Under the pieces are notes generated by a model, which saw only the letters and a list, made by a program, of their open reading frames with translations, had not been told where the DNA came from and ran no database searches. A stretch of DNA of 64,000 nucleotides from Gracilimonas sp. (GTDB lineage Bacteria; Bacteroidota; Rhodothermia; Balneolales; Balneolaceae), in NCBI RefSeq assembly GCF_017641085.1, contig NZ_JAEPPI010000001.1, positions 248,001 to 312,000 of the forward strand. The letters run 5' to 3'. Within the stretch, counting starts at the first letter, position 1; each line of letters opens with the position of its first letter. Position numbers and translations under genes: made by a program. Positions 9,294-17,302 of the stretch are shown piece by piece.

Positions 9294-9391
9294 TATTATC
9301 TGGATTGGGGTGGTAATTAACATCCTTGCCCCGTAAAAAACCAGATCCCGGATCTCCGTTACACTGCGTCCGGGATGACGGCTAACAAAAC

Positions 9392-9571
9392 ATGTCATCG
9401 CGGGCCTGGACCCGCGATCTCCTTGGTTAGGTTCAGAAGTCGTTTATGGAGATCCCGTATCTCCGCTACGCTACGCCTGCCTGCCGGCCGGTAGGCAGGT
9501 ACGGGATGACGGGTGTTTAAAAGACTTGGCTGTCTTCCAGTACACAAGCGAAGGGGTTCAGCCCTTCGCTT
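9392..9571. repeat. 176-bp repeat ending in a terminator-like hairpin, copy 2
   Basis: Same order of parts as 7145-7320: GTCATCGCGGGCCTGGACCC, GATCCCGTATCTCCGCTACG, a slightly longer CTGCCGGCCGGTAGGCAG centre, TACGGGATGACGGG, and AGCGAAGGGGTTCAGCCCTT. Confidence 0.85.
9547..9570 (-). terminator. Terminator-like hairpin after the SLBB export gene
   Basis: A perfect 9-bp stem, AGCGAAGGG (9547-9555) with CCCTTCGCT (9562-9570), 22 bp past the minus-strand stop. Identical to the hairpin at 7296-7319. Confidence 0.55.
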
Positions 9572-9591
9572 ACTGTACATTCGCTAACCTA

Positions 9592-12042
9592 TCAATTCCG
9601 TCGGATCTGGAAAATGGTGTTGGTTACAATAGCCGCCATGGAAACAATGGTTGATAATATCGCTATCCGCTCCTGCGCAGAAAGGCGTTCCCGCTGCTCT
9701 TTAGGAGGAATGATAAGTACTGATCCCGGCTTTACATCAGGGTAAGACTTAAAGAACAGGAATTTCTTCGTGCGATCTACTTCTCCATTGGCATAAACGA
9801 TATATGCTTTCTTTGTATTGGCCTGTTCAGTGAATCCACCGGCAGCGCTGATATAACTTCGGAATGAACGCCGATCTTCATAGCGGGCATTTATAGGATA
9901 CAATACCTCGCCCCGAATTTGTACCGTTTGTAAACGCTTAGGTATTTCAATCACATCGCCCGGCTGGAGCAACAGATCGTATTCAGAATTCGGATTGCGG
10001 AGGGCTTCCTGAAGTTGAATGCCCACCTGAGAAAGGGATTCAACCTGTTGGGTAGTTACGGAATCTTCCAGGTTGATGGATAGGTTTTCTATGTCCTGAC
10101 CATAATTTCGGGTTAACGAGGCTCCTTCCACATAGGCAAAATCAGTAGGTCCGCCGCTTTTTTCAATCAGATCACTTAGCCGGAAATTACGGTTGCTGAT
10201 GGTATATTCGCCTGGGTACATGACTTCACCAGTAACTCGTACGGTTTGCTGAACTTCATAAGAAGGTGATTTTCGGACAAAAACCTGATCAAAGGGCTGC
10301 AATTCTACTTCATCCAGTTTATCATCGAAAGCCAGTCCGTTTTCAATATTAACCGTAATGATTTCGGCGATTTGATTGTTCATTTCACCAGACCCAGCGT
10401 CAGGAATGCGACGGGCAATCTCAATATTATAGGGAGCGGCTTCTTCTTTGAACCCGTTTGCTTGGTAAATCAGATCCTTCAGAGAGCTGTTCTCAACGTA
10501 CTTATACGTATCAGGATTAAGAACAGAACCGCTGATTTTAACCGTTCTCAATTCTCTTAAATCAAATATGGATGAAATCTGTACCACATCATCTTTAACC
10601 AGAGTTATTTCTGACGACGAAGTATCACTCATTAAATGATTCAGGTTCACCGGAATAGCTTCAATGCTGTAATCTTTTTGAGTACGGTAAATCACGGCAC
10701 GCTCCATAAAGGCATCCCCCATCAGACCTTCCGCATTTTCAATGAGCTTGCTCAGGGTGGGATTTTCTTCCAGCTGATATTCGCCGGGGCGGAAAACAGG
10801 GCCTTTGATGGTTACTTTATTTTCATATCGGTCCAGAATCCTTCCAACGGTTACGATGTCTCCGGATCGAAGTACGGTATTTCCATTTTCCGGATAGGCG
10901 ATATCCACAATTCGTTTTTCCGTGTCGGTTTTCCGCTCCAGTTTTACTCTTTTCTTGTAAGCAAACTGATTGAATCCTCCGGCATATTCCAGCAGGTCAT
11001 TGAATGTCTCTCCCTCAAGAGTTTCAAAAAGTCCGACATTTTTGGTTTCCCCTTTTACCGTAATGCGGTTTACATAAGGGTTCACCTTAATGATGTCCTG
11101 ATCTTTGAGAATGATGTTGTCAGAAAGGTCACCGGATACCAGGAACTTGTACAAATCAACGTTCTGGTGGACCTTGCCGTCACGCAACACTTTAATGGAG
11201 CGGTAACTACCATCCTTATTTGGTCCTCCGGCAGCGTAAAGGGCGTTAAATACAGAAGAAAGCGAGCTTAAAGTGTATGTGCCCGGAGCCTTCACTTCTC
11301 CAACTATACTGACTTTAATGCTTCGGATATCCCCAAGAGTAACCTGCATGTAGGTCGTTTTGTTGGAGCCTTTTAGCCCAGAATAAATAGTAGATAATTT
11401 GCTGCTTAGCCGTTCTTTAGCCTCCTCTATCGTCAATCCGTTAAGTACAATAGGCCCCACATTACTTATCTGAATAGATCCCTCCGGGCTTATCACCAGC
11501 TGATACGTTTTTTCCGCTGCACCCCAGATGTCGATAAAAAGTTCATCTCCGGGTCCCAGTGTATAGTTTTTTGGGGTGGGGATATTGAGTGAGGGTTCAA
11601 AGGTGATGCTTTGGCTGGAAAAGATATCCGATCCAAATACGTCAGAAGTGTCCCTTTCTTTGGAATCTAAGAGTACGTCGAGGGTGTCAGGCCTTAGTCC
11701 CTGCGATCGATTTGTTAAGCTTTTAGATGCGTTTCCGGATCTTAGTCGCCCCTGATTGGAAGCTTCCGACTCTTGATTCAACCCGCTCATAGAAGATCGA
11801 ACACTGTTGATCCTTGACCGGAGTTTGCTCACCTCAGAAGGATTCATTCCACGTGCAATTGCCAAAGACTCAACTTCTGAAATCGTTAGTCCTCGTTCCT
11901 GCATGCGTTCGTAGAGTTGCATGACCTGCTGATTGCTTAAGTCGTCAACTCTGATGTTTTCAAAATCAATACCGAAGTTTTGTGCCTGTGCTGATATAGT
12001 TATTAAAGCTACAAACAGGAGTGTAATAATACGCTTTAACAT
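9592..12042 (-). CDS. Polysaccharide export protein with multiple SLBB domains (Wza-like, long form)
   Basis: An 816-residue protein. It has a signal peptide (about residues 1-20, cleavage after AQA), a helical, polar N-terminal region with Ser/Asn-rich linker, the polysaccharide export domain from about 155 to 235 (NYTLGPGDELFIDIWG), then roughly six SLBB-type repeats. Each repeat shows a G-E-V-x-x-P-G-x-Y or similar motif. A hydrophobic segment close to the C-terminus (IAILSTIVSMAAIVTNTIF) precedes a basic end. It would form or line the outer-membrane exit channel for polymer export. It is about twice the length of Wza (379 residues). A full-length paralog lies at 61064. It runs opposite to the flanking biosynthetic genes and is isolated by repeats. 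Confidence 0.9.
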   Translation of the reverse strand: MLKRIITLLFVALITISAQAQNFGIDFENIRVDDLSNQQVMQLYERMQERGLTISEVESLAIARGMNPSEVSKLRSRINSVRSSMSGLNQESEASNQGRLRSGNASKSLTNRSQGLRPDTLDVLLDSKERDTSDVFGSDIFSSQSITFEPSLNIPTPKNYTLGPGDELFIDIWGAAEKTYQLVISPEGSIQISNVGPIVLNGLTIEEAKERLSSKLSTIYSGLKGSNKTTYMQVTLGDIRSIKVSIVGEVKAPGTYTLSSLSSVFNALYAAGGPNKDGSYRSIKVLRDGKVHQNVDLYKFLVSGDLSDNIILKDQDIIKVNPYVNRITVKGETKNVGLFETLEGETFNDLLEYAGGFNQFAYKKRVKLERKTDTEKRIVDIAYPENGNTVLRSGDIVTVGRILDRYENKVTIKGPVFRPGEYQLEENPTLSKLIENAEGLMGDAFMERAVIYRTQKDYSIEAIPVNLNHLMSDTSSSEITLVKDDVVQISSIFDLRELRTVKISGSVLNPDTYKYVENSSLKDLIYQANGFKEEAAPYNIEIARRIPDAGSGEMNNQIAEIITVNIENGLAFDDKLDEVELQPFDQVFVRKSPSYEVQQTVRVTGEVMYPGEYTISNRNFRLSDLIEKSGGPTDFAYVEGASLTRNYGQDIENLSINLEDSVTTQQVESLSQVGIQLQEALRNPNSEYDLLLQPGDVIEIPKRLQTVQIRGEVLYPINARYEDRRSFRSYISAAGGFTEQANTKKAYIVYANGEVDRTKKFLFFKSYPDVKPGSVLIIPPKEQRERLSAQERIAILSTIVSMAAIVTNTIFQIRRN

Positions 12043-12215
12043 GTAAGATAATGTCCTTTAAATGGGGAATGTTTAAGAGCCTTAATGATAAGGTTTTTTG
12101 GGTGAAAGAGTAACATTAAAAAGAACAAAATCAATGACTATAAAATAAAGCGAGGTGCTGAATCAGGAAGAAGATATTGTTGGGAATTAGAGGAGAAGTT
12201 TGAGCCTTAGCGGGC

Positions 12216-12398
12216 AGACCCCATTCTGTCTTTCCCCTTGGTAAGGGGAAAGGACGCCTTAGTAAGATTTTGCTGGGATAAGCTGAGTTTAGAGGAAAGG
12301 GATACGTGTATTGAACCATGATTTTCGGGATTCAAGGATTTTTAGGATAGATTGGGGTAATCAAGGAAATCCGATAATCCTGCAAATCATGGTTCAAA
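12216..12398 (+). repeat. Composite repeat, copy 3
   Basis: The perfect hairpin CTTTCCCCTTGGTAAGGGG continues to AAAG (12230-12252). After about 58 bp comes TTGAACCATGATTTTCGGGA...AATCATGGTTCAA (12311-12398). Confidence 0.9.
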
Positions 12399-12437
12399 AA
12401 TGTGATGGTAGAATTAGGTAACTGTGCCGATACATAC

Positions 12438-12480
12438 AGACCCCTATCTGTCTTTCCCCTTGGTAAGGGGAAAGGACTCC
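12438..12480 (+). repeat. Solo hairpin half of the composite repeat
   Basis: AGACCCCTATCTGTCTTTCC followed by the same hairpin (12452-12474), but without the 88-bp inverted-repeat half. Confidence 0.8.
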
Positions 12481-12558
12481 AATAAAAGTACTCGGGCAGG
12501 TAAGAAATAAATCATCAAGTACAGAATAATAGCTCTGATAGTATAGTATCTCAGATGG

Positions 12559-12586
12559 TTTGAATTCAACAATTTCGTTACCTTCG
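12559..12586 (+). promoter_or_regulatory. Bacteroidota-type promoter for the WlbA-like/WbpE-like pair
   Basis: TTTG (12559-12562), 16 bp, TACCTTCG (12579-12586): the same 16-bp spacing as before ugd. It lies 25 bp upstream of the ATG at 12612. Confidence 0.45.
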
Positions 12587-12611
12587 AATGCATTAATTTC
12601 AAAATGATTTT

Positions 12612-13634
12612 ATGAAAGAAATAAGCTTTTCAGTTATTGGATTCGGCAGAATTGGTAAACGTCATGCCAAAATAATTCATGAATATGAGCATAGTCGGTT
12701 AATTTCGATTACAGATACAGTTGCCAAGCAAATGGAGGGAGCTTCAGAGCTTGGGATTGAGGCTGTACAGCATGATTCAGTTTCCTCATTTCTGAGAGAA
12801 GATAGCGGTGAAAGTGATGTGGTCTGTATTTGTACACCCAATGGTTTTCATACTGAATATGCGGTGAAGCTCTTGAATGCCGGCTATCATGTGGTAATTG
12901 AAAAACCGATGGGTTTATCTAAGGAGGGTTGCCTGGATGTGATAGGAGCTCAAGAGGCTTCAGGAAAAAGAGTGTTTGTAGTTAAGCAGAACCGATACAG
13001 CCCGCCCTCAGCATGGATGAAGAAAGTGATTGATGAAAAACGAATTGGGGATGTGTTGATGGTTCAGGTGAACTGCTATTGGAACCGGGATGAACGGTAT
13101 TACGGAGACAACAGCTGGCGCGGAACTAAAGATCTGGACGGCGGAGCTTTATTTACCCAATTCAGCCATTTTGTGGATTTGATGTACTGGGTATTCGGGG
13201 ATATTAAACAGCCAAAATCGATTATAAAAAACTTCACTCATCCTAACCTGAAAGATTTTGATGATTCCGGTTTTGCCCAGTTTGAGTTTGTGAAGGGAGG
13301 TATGGGTAGCATCAACTACTCCACTTCCTGCTGGGATAAAAACATGGAAAGCAGTATCACCGTAATTGGCACGAAGGGTAGCTTCAAAGTTGGAGGTCAG
13401 TACATGAATGAAGTAGAATATTGCCACATCGAAGACTATGAAATGCCGGTGCTGGCCAGAACCAATCCTCCCAACGATTATGGCCCGTTTAAAGGAAGCG
13501 CGGCCAATCATCATTATGTAATTGAAAACGTGGTGGAAACGCTGAACGGAAAAAGCGAGGCCACAGCCAACGCCTTTGAAGGAATGAAAGTAGTAAGTAT
13601 CATTGAACAAATTTATAAAGCGGCTCAGGGATAA
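12612..13634 (+). CDS. Gfo/Idh/MocA-family oxidoreductase, WlbA/WbpB-like
   Basis: A 340-residue NAD-dependent sugar oxidoreductase. The N-terminal Rossmann motif GFGRIGKRH is near residue 10. The family signature EKP is at 97-99 (EKPMGLS). The C-terminal substrate domain has WRGTKDLDGGALFTQFSHFVDLMYW with the conserved D/H residues. The next gene, 6 bp downstream, is a DegT-type aminotransferase, and a WbpA-type dehydrogenase is upstream at 4879. The expected reaction is therefore 3-oxidation of UDP-GlcNAc uronate, the second step toward 2,3-diamino-2,3-dideoxy uronic acids. That assignment rests on context; sequence alone supports only the family. Confidence 0.85.
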   Translation: MKEISFSVIGFGRIGKRHAKIIHEYEHSRLISITDTVAKQMEGASELGIEAVQHDSVSSFLREDSGESDVVCICTPNGFHTEYAVKLLNAGYHVVIEKPMGLSKEGCLDVIGAQEASGKRVFVVKQNRYSPPSAWMKKVIDEKRIGDVLMVQVNCYWNRDERYYGDNSWRGTKDLDGGALFTQFSHFVDLMYWVFGDIKQPKSIIKNFTHPNLKDFDDSGFAQFEFVKGGMGSINYSTSCWDKNMESSITVIGTKGSFKVGGQYMNEVEYCHIEDYEMPVLARTNPPNDYGPFKGSAANHHYVIENVVETLNGKSEATANAFEGMKVVSIIEQIYKAAQG

Positions 13635-13640
13635 AACGTC

Positions 13641-14876
13641 ATGTCTATACCTTTACTTGATTTAAATCGGCAATATGATTCTATAAAAGGGGAGATTAAA
13701 ACGGCTATCGATGAGGTGCTGGAAAGCCAATACTTCATTATGGGGGATGAAGTCAAAGCATTTGAGAATGAAGTAGGGGCATACTGTAACGCTAATCATG
13801 CGTATGGCTGTGCTTCCGGTTCGGATGCTTTATTGCTGGCCCTTATGGCTATCGACTTGCAGCCCGGTGATTATGTGTTAACCTCGCCGTTTACTTTTTT
13901 TGCCACGGCCGGTGCTATTTCAAGAATTGGAGGTATCCCGGTTTTTCTGGATATCGAGAAGGATTCGTATAACCTTGACCCGAAGCAGGTACGGCGCTTT
14001 ATGCAAGGAGAGCATCCGGTATTTAAAAAACTGAACCCTGAGCGTGAGAAAATTAAGGCTATTATCCCGGTTCACCTGTACGGACAAATGGCGGATATGG
14101 ATCCGATCATGAATATCGCCGAAGAATATAATCTTACGGTAATTGAAGATGCTGCCCAGGCAATCGGAGCTGAATATAAAGGTCGGCGAGCAGGAAGTGT
14201 GGGTGATTTTGGATGTTTTAGTTTTTTCCCAAGCAAGAACCTGGGAGCTTTTGGTGATGCGGGCTTGGTTACGGTGAAGAATGAAAAGCTTGCTGAAAAA
14301 CTGGATATCCTTCGACTTCATGGAGCCAAACCGAAGTATCACCATAGTCTGGTGGGCATCAACAGTCGGTTGGATACAATACAGGCCGCCGTTCTTTCCG
14401 TAAAACTCAAATACCTGGATGAATGGTCGGAACGAAGAAGAGAAATTGCTTATCTATATAACCGACTTTTTGAAGAGGCAGGTGTTTCCGGTGAATTGGG
14501 AGATTGCTCGGAAAGTTGTGTGGAAATGGGGGGCAGCGGGTGTTCACTCAATCCAAATAAGATCATCACCCCGATAGAAACAACAGGCTCAAAAGATAAC
14601 AATGGCCGGCATATTTACCATCAGTACACTATTCGATCCAGTAAAAGAGATCAAATAGCGAAGGCTTTATCAGATCATAATATTGGTCACTCTGTATATT
14701 ACCCGGTTTCCCTTCACGAGCAGGAGTGTTTTGCTTACCTTGGATACCAGCCTAAAGATTGCCCGGTTTCTCATTGTGCCACCAAACAAGCCATTTCAAT
14801 CCCCATTTTCCCGGAACTAAAAGAGGAAGAAATTGAGAAAGTTGTAGAGGTTGTGAGTGCTGCGGTGAAGGGGTAA
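13641..14876 (+). CDS. DegT/DnrJ/EryC1-family sugar aminotransferase, WbpE-like
   Basis: A 411-residue PLP-dependent aminotransferase. The PLP lysine is K199 in FFPSKNLGAFGDAG, preceded by the IEDAAQAIGAEYKG cofactor-binding stretch. With the preceding oxidoreductase it would transaminate the 3-keto group of UDP-GlcNAc uronate. Compared with typical WbpE proteins (about 360 residues), it carries an insertion around residues 287-312 (GDCSESCVEMGGSGCSLNPN) with three closely spaced cysteines. The gene is separated from the preceding one by 6 bp, so they are co-transcribed. No acetyltransferase (WbpD) or 2-epimerase (WbpI) partner is visible in the window. Confidence 0.88.
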   Translation: MSIPLLDLNRQYDSIKGEIKTAIDEVLESQYFIMGDEVKAFENEVGAYCNANHAYGCASGSDALLLALMAIDLQPGDYVLTSPFTFFATAGAISRIGGIPVFLDIEKDSYNLDPKQVRRFMQGEHPVFKKLNPEREKIKAIIPVHLYGQMADMDPIMNIAEEYNLTVIEDAAQAIGAEYKGRRAGSVGDFGCFSFFPSKNLGAFGDAGLVTVKNEKLAEKLDILRLHGAKPKYHHSLVGINSRLDTIQAAVLSVKLKYLDEWSERRREIAYLYNRLFEEAGVSGELGDCSESCVEMGGSGCSLNPNKIITPIETTGSKDNNGRHIYHQYTIRSSKRDQIAKALSDHNIGHSVYYPVSLHEQECFAYLGYQPKDCPVSHCATKQAISIPIFPELKEEEIEKVVEVVSAAVKG

Positions 14877-14887
14877 TCGTCGTATCC

Positions 14888-15045
14888 TTTGCGAGGAAAT
14901 GGGATGCTGAATGTAGAATTGGGATGCATAATGACGAAGCAATCTCGGAGAATCGACTTGGGGTGCTAGACAAGTCACTGCCTCATAACCGAGACTGCCA
15001 CGCAGTGTATTCAAATACTCATTGCACTGCTCGCAGATGTAGCCT
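14888..15045 (+). repeat. Dispersed repeat, GCGAGGAAAT...CTCGCAGA family, full copy
   Basis: GCGAGGAAATGGGATGCTGA, GACGAAGCAATCTC and GAGACTGCCACGCAGTGTAT, ending ACTGCTCGCAGATG. The nearest full relative is at 15481-15634, on the other side of the GIY-YIG gene. Confidence 0.8.
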
Positions 15046-15141
15046 TTTGAGAGGAAATAGGTTGCTGAATGCAGGATTATGATGGATAATGACGAAGCAA
15101 TCTCGTAGAATCGACTTGGGATGTTGAATAAAGCTTCTTAA
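15046..15141 (+). repeat. Dispersed repeat, same family, truncated tandem copy
   Basis: GAGAGGAAATAGGTTGCTGA through GACGAAGCAATCTCGTAGA to GGGATGTTGAATAAAG. It follows the full copy directly but lacks the GAGACTGCCACGC half. Confidence 0.75.
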
Positions 15142-15156
15142 CAATTTCTGATGGGC

Positions 15157-15456
15157 TTAAAAATCAAAATCTTCAGATAGATCTTTCCATTCTGGGTTGA
15201 GAGACTCAATTAATTTGATCTTCTTTTTTCTTGAGCCAGCTTTTATCTGCTTTTCTCGTTGCGAAGCTTCATCATTTGTACCAAAGACTTCATAATAAAC
15301 CAAGTTATCTATGTTATATCTCTTGGTGAATCCATCAACGACTTTATTTTTATGCTCCCATACACGCTTTACAATATCTTCAGTCTTTCCAGTATAAAGA
15401 ACTGTATTTCTTTTGTTGGTCATTATATAAATATAGTAATGCTTATCTAGCTCCAT
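15157..15456 (-). CDS. GIY-YIG domain endonuclease-like protein
   Basis: A 99-residue single-domain protein of the UvrC-N/GIY-YIG fold. The YIYIM...LYTGKTEDIVKRVWEHK segment holds the two tyrosine motifs (here YIY and YTG) and the conserved arginine of the first helix. The C-terminal half carries the E-x-x-QREKQIK segment typical of small stand-alone bacterial family members. These are often annotated as endonucleases, but their cellular role is mostly unknown. The gene is flanked on both sides by copies of the same dispersed repeat (14888-15141 and 15481-15634), within 16 and 25 bp of its ends. Confidence 0.9.
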   Translation of the reverse strand: MELDKHYYIYIMTNKRNTVLYTGKTEDIVKRVWEHKNKVVDGFTKRYNIDNLVYYEVFGTNDEASQREKQIKAGSRKKKIKLIESLNPEWKDLSEDFDF

Positions 15457-15480
15457 TTTTCAATGTAATAAAAGTATCCC

Positions 15481-15634
15481 TTTGCGAGGAAGCAATTTTT
15501 TGGATGTAGGCTTAGGAAGGAGAATGACGAAGCAATCTCGCAGAATCGAGTTGGGGAAGTTAAAACGCATTGCCATTGAGTCGAGACTGCCACGCAGTGT
15601 ATTCGTTTCACTCATTGCACTGCTCGCAGAGGAA
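15481..15634 (+). repeat. Dispersed repeat, GCGAGGAA...CTCGCAGA family, full copy
   Basis: TTTGCGAGGAAGC, then AATGACGAAGCAATCTCGCA and GAGACTGCCACGCAGTGTAT, TCGTTTCACTCATTGCACTG, CTCGCAGA. It has the same part order as 14888-15045. Confidence 0.8.
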
Positions 15635-15709
15635 GATGGATTTTTATAATTTTATTACTGCAACAAACGCTTTGAAATCTCTATCTTAGGAGTCTAAAAG
15701 TTTGAATCT

Positions 15710-16735
15710 ATGATCTGGGAACAACCTTTATTTTTGTGGCTGCTTGTATTGATTCCTGCCCTCATTGCACTGATGTGGTGGCAATCCCGAAGGGTGCGCA
15801 GGTGGAAGAAGCAGTATTTCAGCAGTGAATTATTTTCTACACTCCGAAAAGGATTTTGGCCTTTGGGTAACCGGCTGAAAAATATCTCCATGCTGGCAGG
15901 AATGTTTTTTTTGATAGCAGCACTGGCCGGACCTAAAATCGGAACCGAAGTTCGGGAAGTAAAACGCCAGGGAATAGATATGCTGGTGGCTCTGGACCTT
16001 TCAGCCAGTATGAATGCGGAGGACGTCCGCCCAAGCCGACTGGAAAAAGCCAAATTTGAGATCAACCGGCTGATTGAAAGACTTCGTGGTGATCGTGTCG
16101 GGCTGATTGTTTTTACCGGCGAAGCTTACCTCCAAAGCCCGATGACGCTGGACTATTCTGCTCTTCGCCTTTTCCTTGACATTGCTGACACCGAGCAAAT
16201 GCCGAGTTCAGCTACCGATTTTAAATCAGCTATGGAAACGGCACTGCAAGCGTTTAATGCTCTGGAAGAAAATGCAACGGAAGCGGCTAAGGTGCTGCTG
16301 ATTATTTCGGATGGGGAAGATCATGGCCAGTCGTATGATGAGGCTTTGAACGCATTGGTTCAGGAGGATATTTCTGTCTATACCCTGGGTGTTGGAACCA
16401 CAGACGGAACCACCATTCCTCTTTACGAGGAAGGAACCGGGGAGTTAATTGGATATAAAAGGGATAATGATGGGAGGGTGGTCACCACCGAGCTTCAGCC
16501 TCAAATACTCAGAAGTATCGCCAACGCCGGAAACGGAGATTATTACTCCATAGAGCGGGGAAATGATGGTATTGACTCCTTTCTTGCACGAATGGATGAA
16601 TTGGAGAAAGGAGAATTTGCCAGTCAGGAGTACGCCGATTACAAAAACCAGTACCAGTGGATGGGAGCATTGGCACTTTTATTTTTATGCATCTATGTGT
16701 TGATTCCATCCTATTCTACTTCAAACGATAAATAA
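15710..16735 (+). CDS. VWA-domain membrane protein, BatB-like
   Basis: A 341-residue protein of the BatA/BatB type. Two N-terminal hydrophobic segments (about 7-24 and 57-75) precede a von Willebrand A domain with the MIDAS motif DLSASMNAEDVRPSRLEKAK (near 98). A second metal-site region is ISDGEDHG, and a C-terminal helix (about 309-328) follows. The NAEDVxPSRL variant resembles BatB. In other Bacteroidota bat genes form a MoxR-VWA operon linked to stress tolerance. Here only one Bat-like gene is visible, followed 13 bp later by a cupin gene, so the usual MoxR partner is missing locally. Confidence 0.85.
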   Translation: MIWEQPLFLWLLVLIPALIALMWWQSRRVRRWKKQYFSSELFSTLRKGFWPLGNRLKNISMLAGMFFLIAALAGPKIGTEVREVKRQGIDMLVALDLSASMNAEDVRPSRLEKAKFEINRLIERLRGDRVGLIVFTGEAYLQSPMTLDYSALRLFLDIADTEQMPSSATDFKSAMETALQAFNALEENATEAAKVLLIISDGEDHGQSYDEALNALVQEDISVYTLGVGTTDGTTIPLYEEGTGELIGYKRDNDGRVVTTELQPQILRSIANAGNGDYYSIERGNDGIDSFLARMDELEKGEFASQEYADYKNQYQWMGALALLFLCIYVLIPSYSTSNDK

Positions 16736-16748
16736 TTAGTTACATAAA

Positions 16749-17252
16749 ATGAGTTCTACGGAAAAAGAACAGCTATTCAACAAGTCGAAAAAGAAATTGG
16801 AAGAGCAGGGGTTTGAGATAAAAGCTCATGACTTGAATCGTCCCTGGGGTGGTTTTTTTGTGATTGATGAGGATCAGGCTCAAAAATTTATCGATACCTA
16901 TTTTGATGATGACGTTGAAATGAGTGATGTGAATATCTCCGGCAAAATAAGCCCCAAGATTCTTTTGGTGGAACCGGGTAAAAGACTTTCCTGGCAATAT
17001 CATCATCGACGGGCTGAAATGTGGCAGGTAGTTGAAGGCCCGGTAGGCGTAGTTCGAAGTAAATCGGATGAACAGGGAGAAGTGCTTGAATATAAGTCAG
17101 GAGACCTGATAACCCTCCAAAAAGGCGAACGCCACCGATTAGTTGGGCTTGACAAATGGGGGATTATCGCAGAAATATGGCAGCATGTGGATGCAGAAAA
17201 CCCTTCTGATGAAGACGATATCGTCCGGCTTGAAGATGACTTCGGCCGGTAA
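16749..17252 (+). CDS. Cupin protein related to mannose-6-phosphate isomerase type II
   Basis: A 167-residue protein. An N-terminal polar segment leads into RPWGGFFVIDE, a motif shared with the phosphomannose isomerase domain of ManC/AlgA-type enzymes. The cupin metal site HHRRAEMWQVVEGP and a second ERHRLVG...WGIIAEIWQ segment follow. The His/Glu ligands of the family are present. It could interconvert or sense a hexose phosphate. It lies between a VWA protein and a HAD phosphatase, 50 bp before the latter. Substrate unknown. Confidence 0.8.
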   Translation: MSSTEKEQLFNKSKKKLEEQGFEIKAHDLNRPWGGFFVIDEDQAQKFIDTYFDDDVEMSDVNISGKISPKILLVEPGKRLSWQYHHRRAEMWQVVEGPVGVVRSKSDEQGEVLEYKSGDLITLQKGERHRLVGLDKWGIIAEIWQHVDAENPSDEDDIVRLEDDFGR

Positions 17253-17302
17253 TTCATATGTACCTTTAAAGTAATCTTACTCACTCTTATCTATTTTATT
17301 TC

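Larger units (their letters stand above)
9118..9591. other. 474-bp non-coding spacer with three repeat units
   Basis: Contains a 10-bp inverted repeat after ugd (9126-9159), a GCTGC-hairpin/CATTCTGAAC unit (9190-9293), a GATCCCGGATCTCC...GTCCGGGATGACGG stretch (about 9343-9380) and the second 176-bp repeat (9392-9571). No gene seen. Confidence 0.8.
12043..12611. other. 569-bp non-coding spacer with composite repeats
   Basis: Contains a complete composite repeat (12216-12398) and a second copy of its hairpin half alone (12438-12480). A likely promoter for the WlbA-like gene lies at 12559-12586. No gene seen. Confidence 0.8.

Noticed and set aside
10636-11271. 211-codon open frame antisense to the SLBB gene
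   Set aside because: A frame shadow of the clearly conserved minus-strand export protein.
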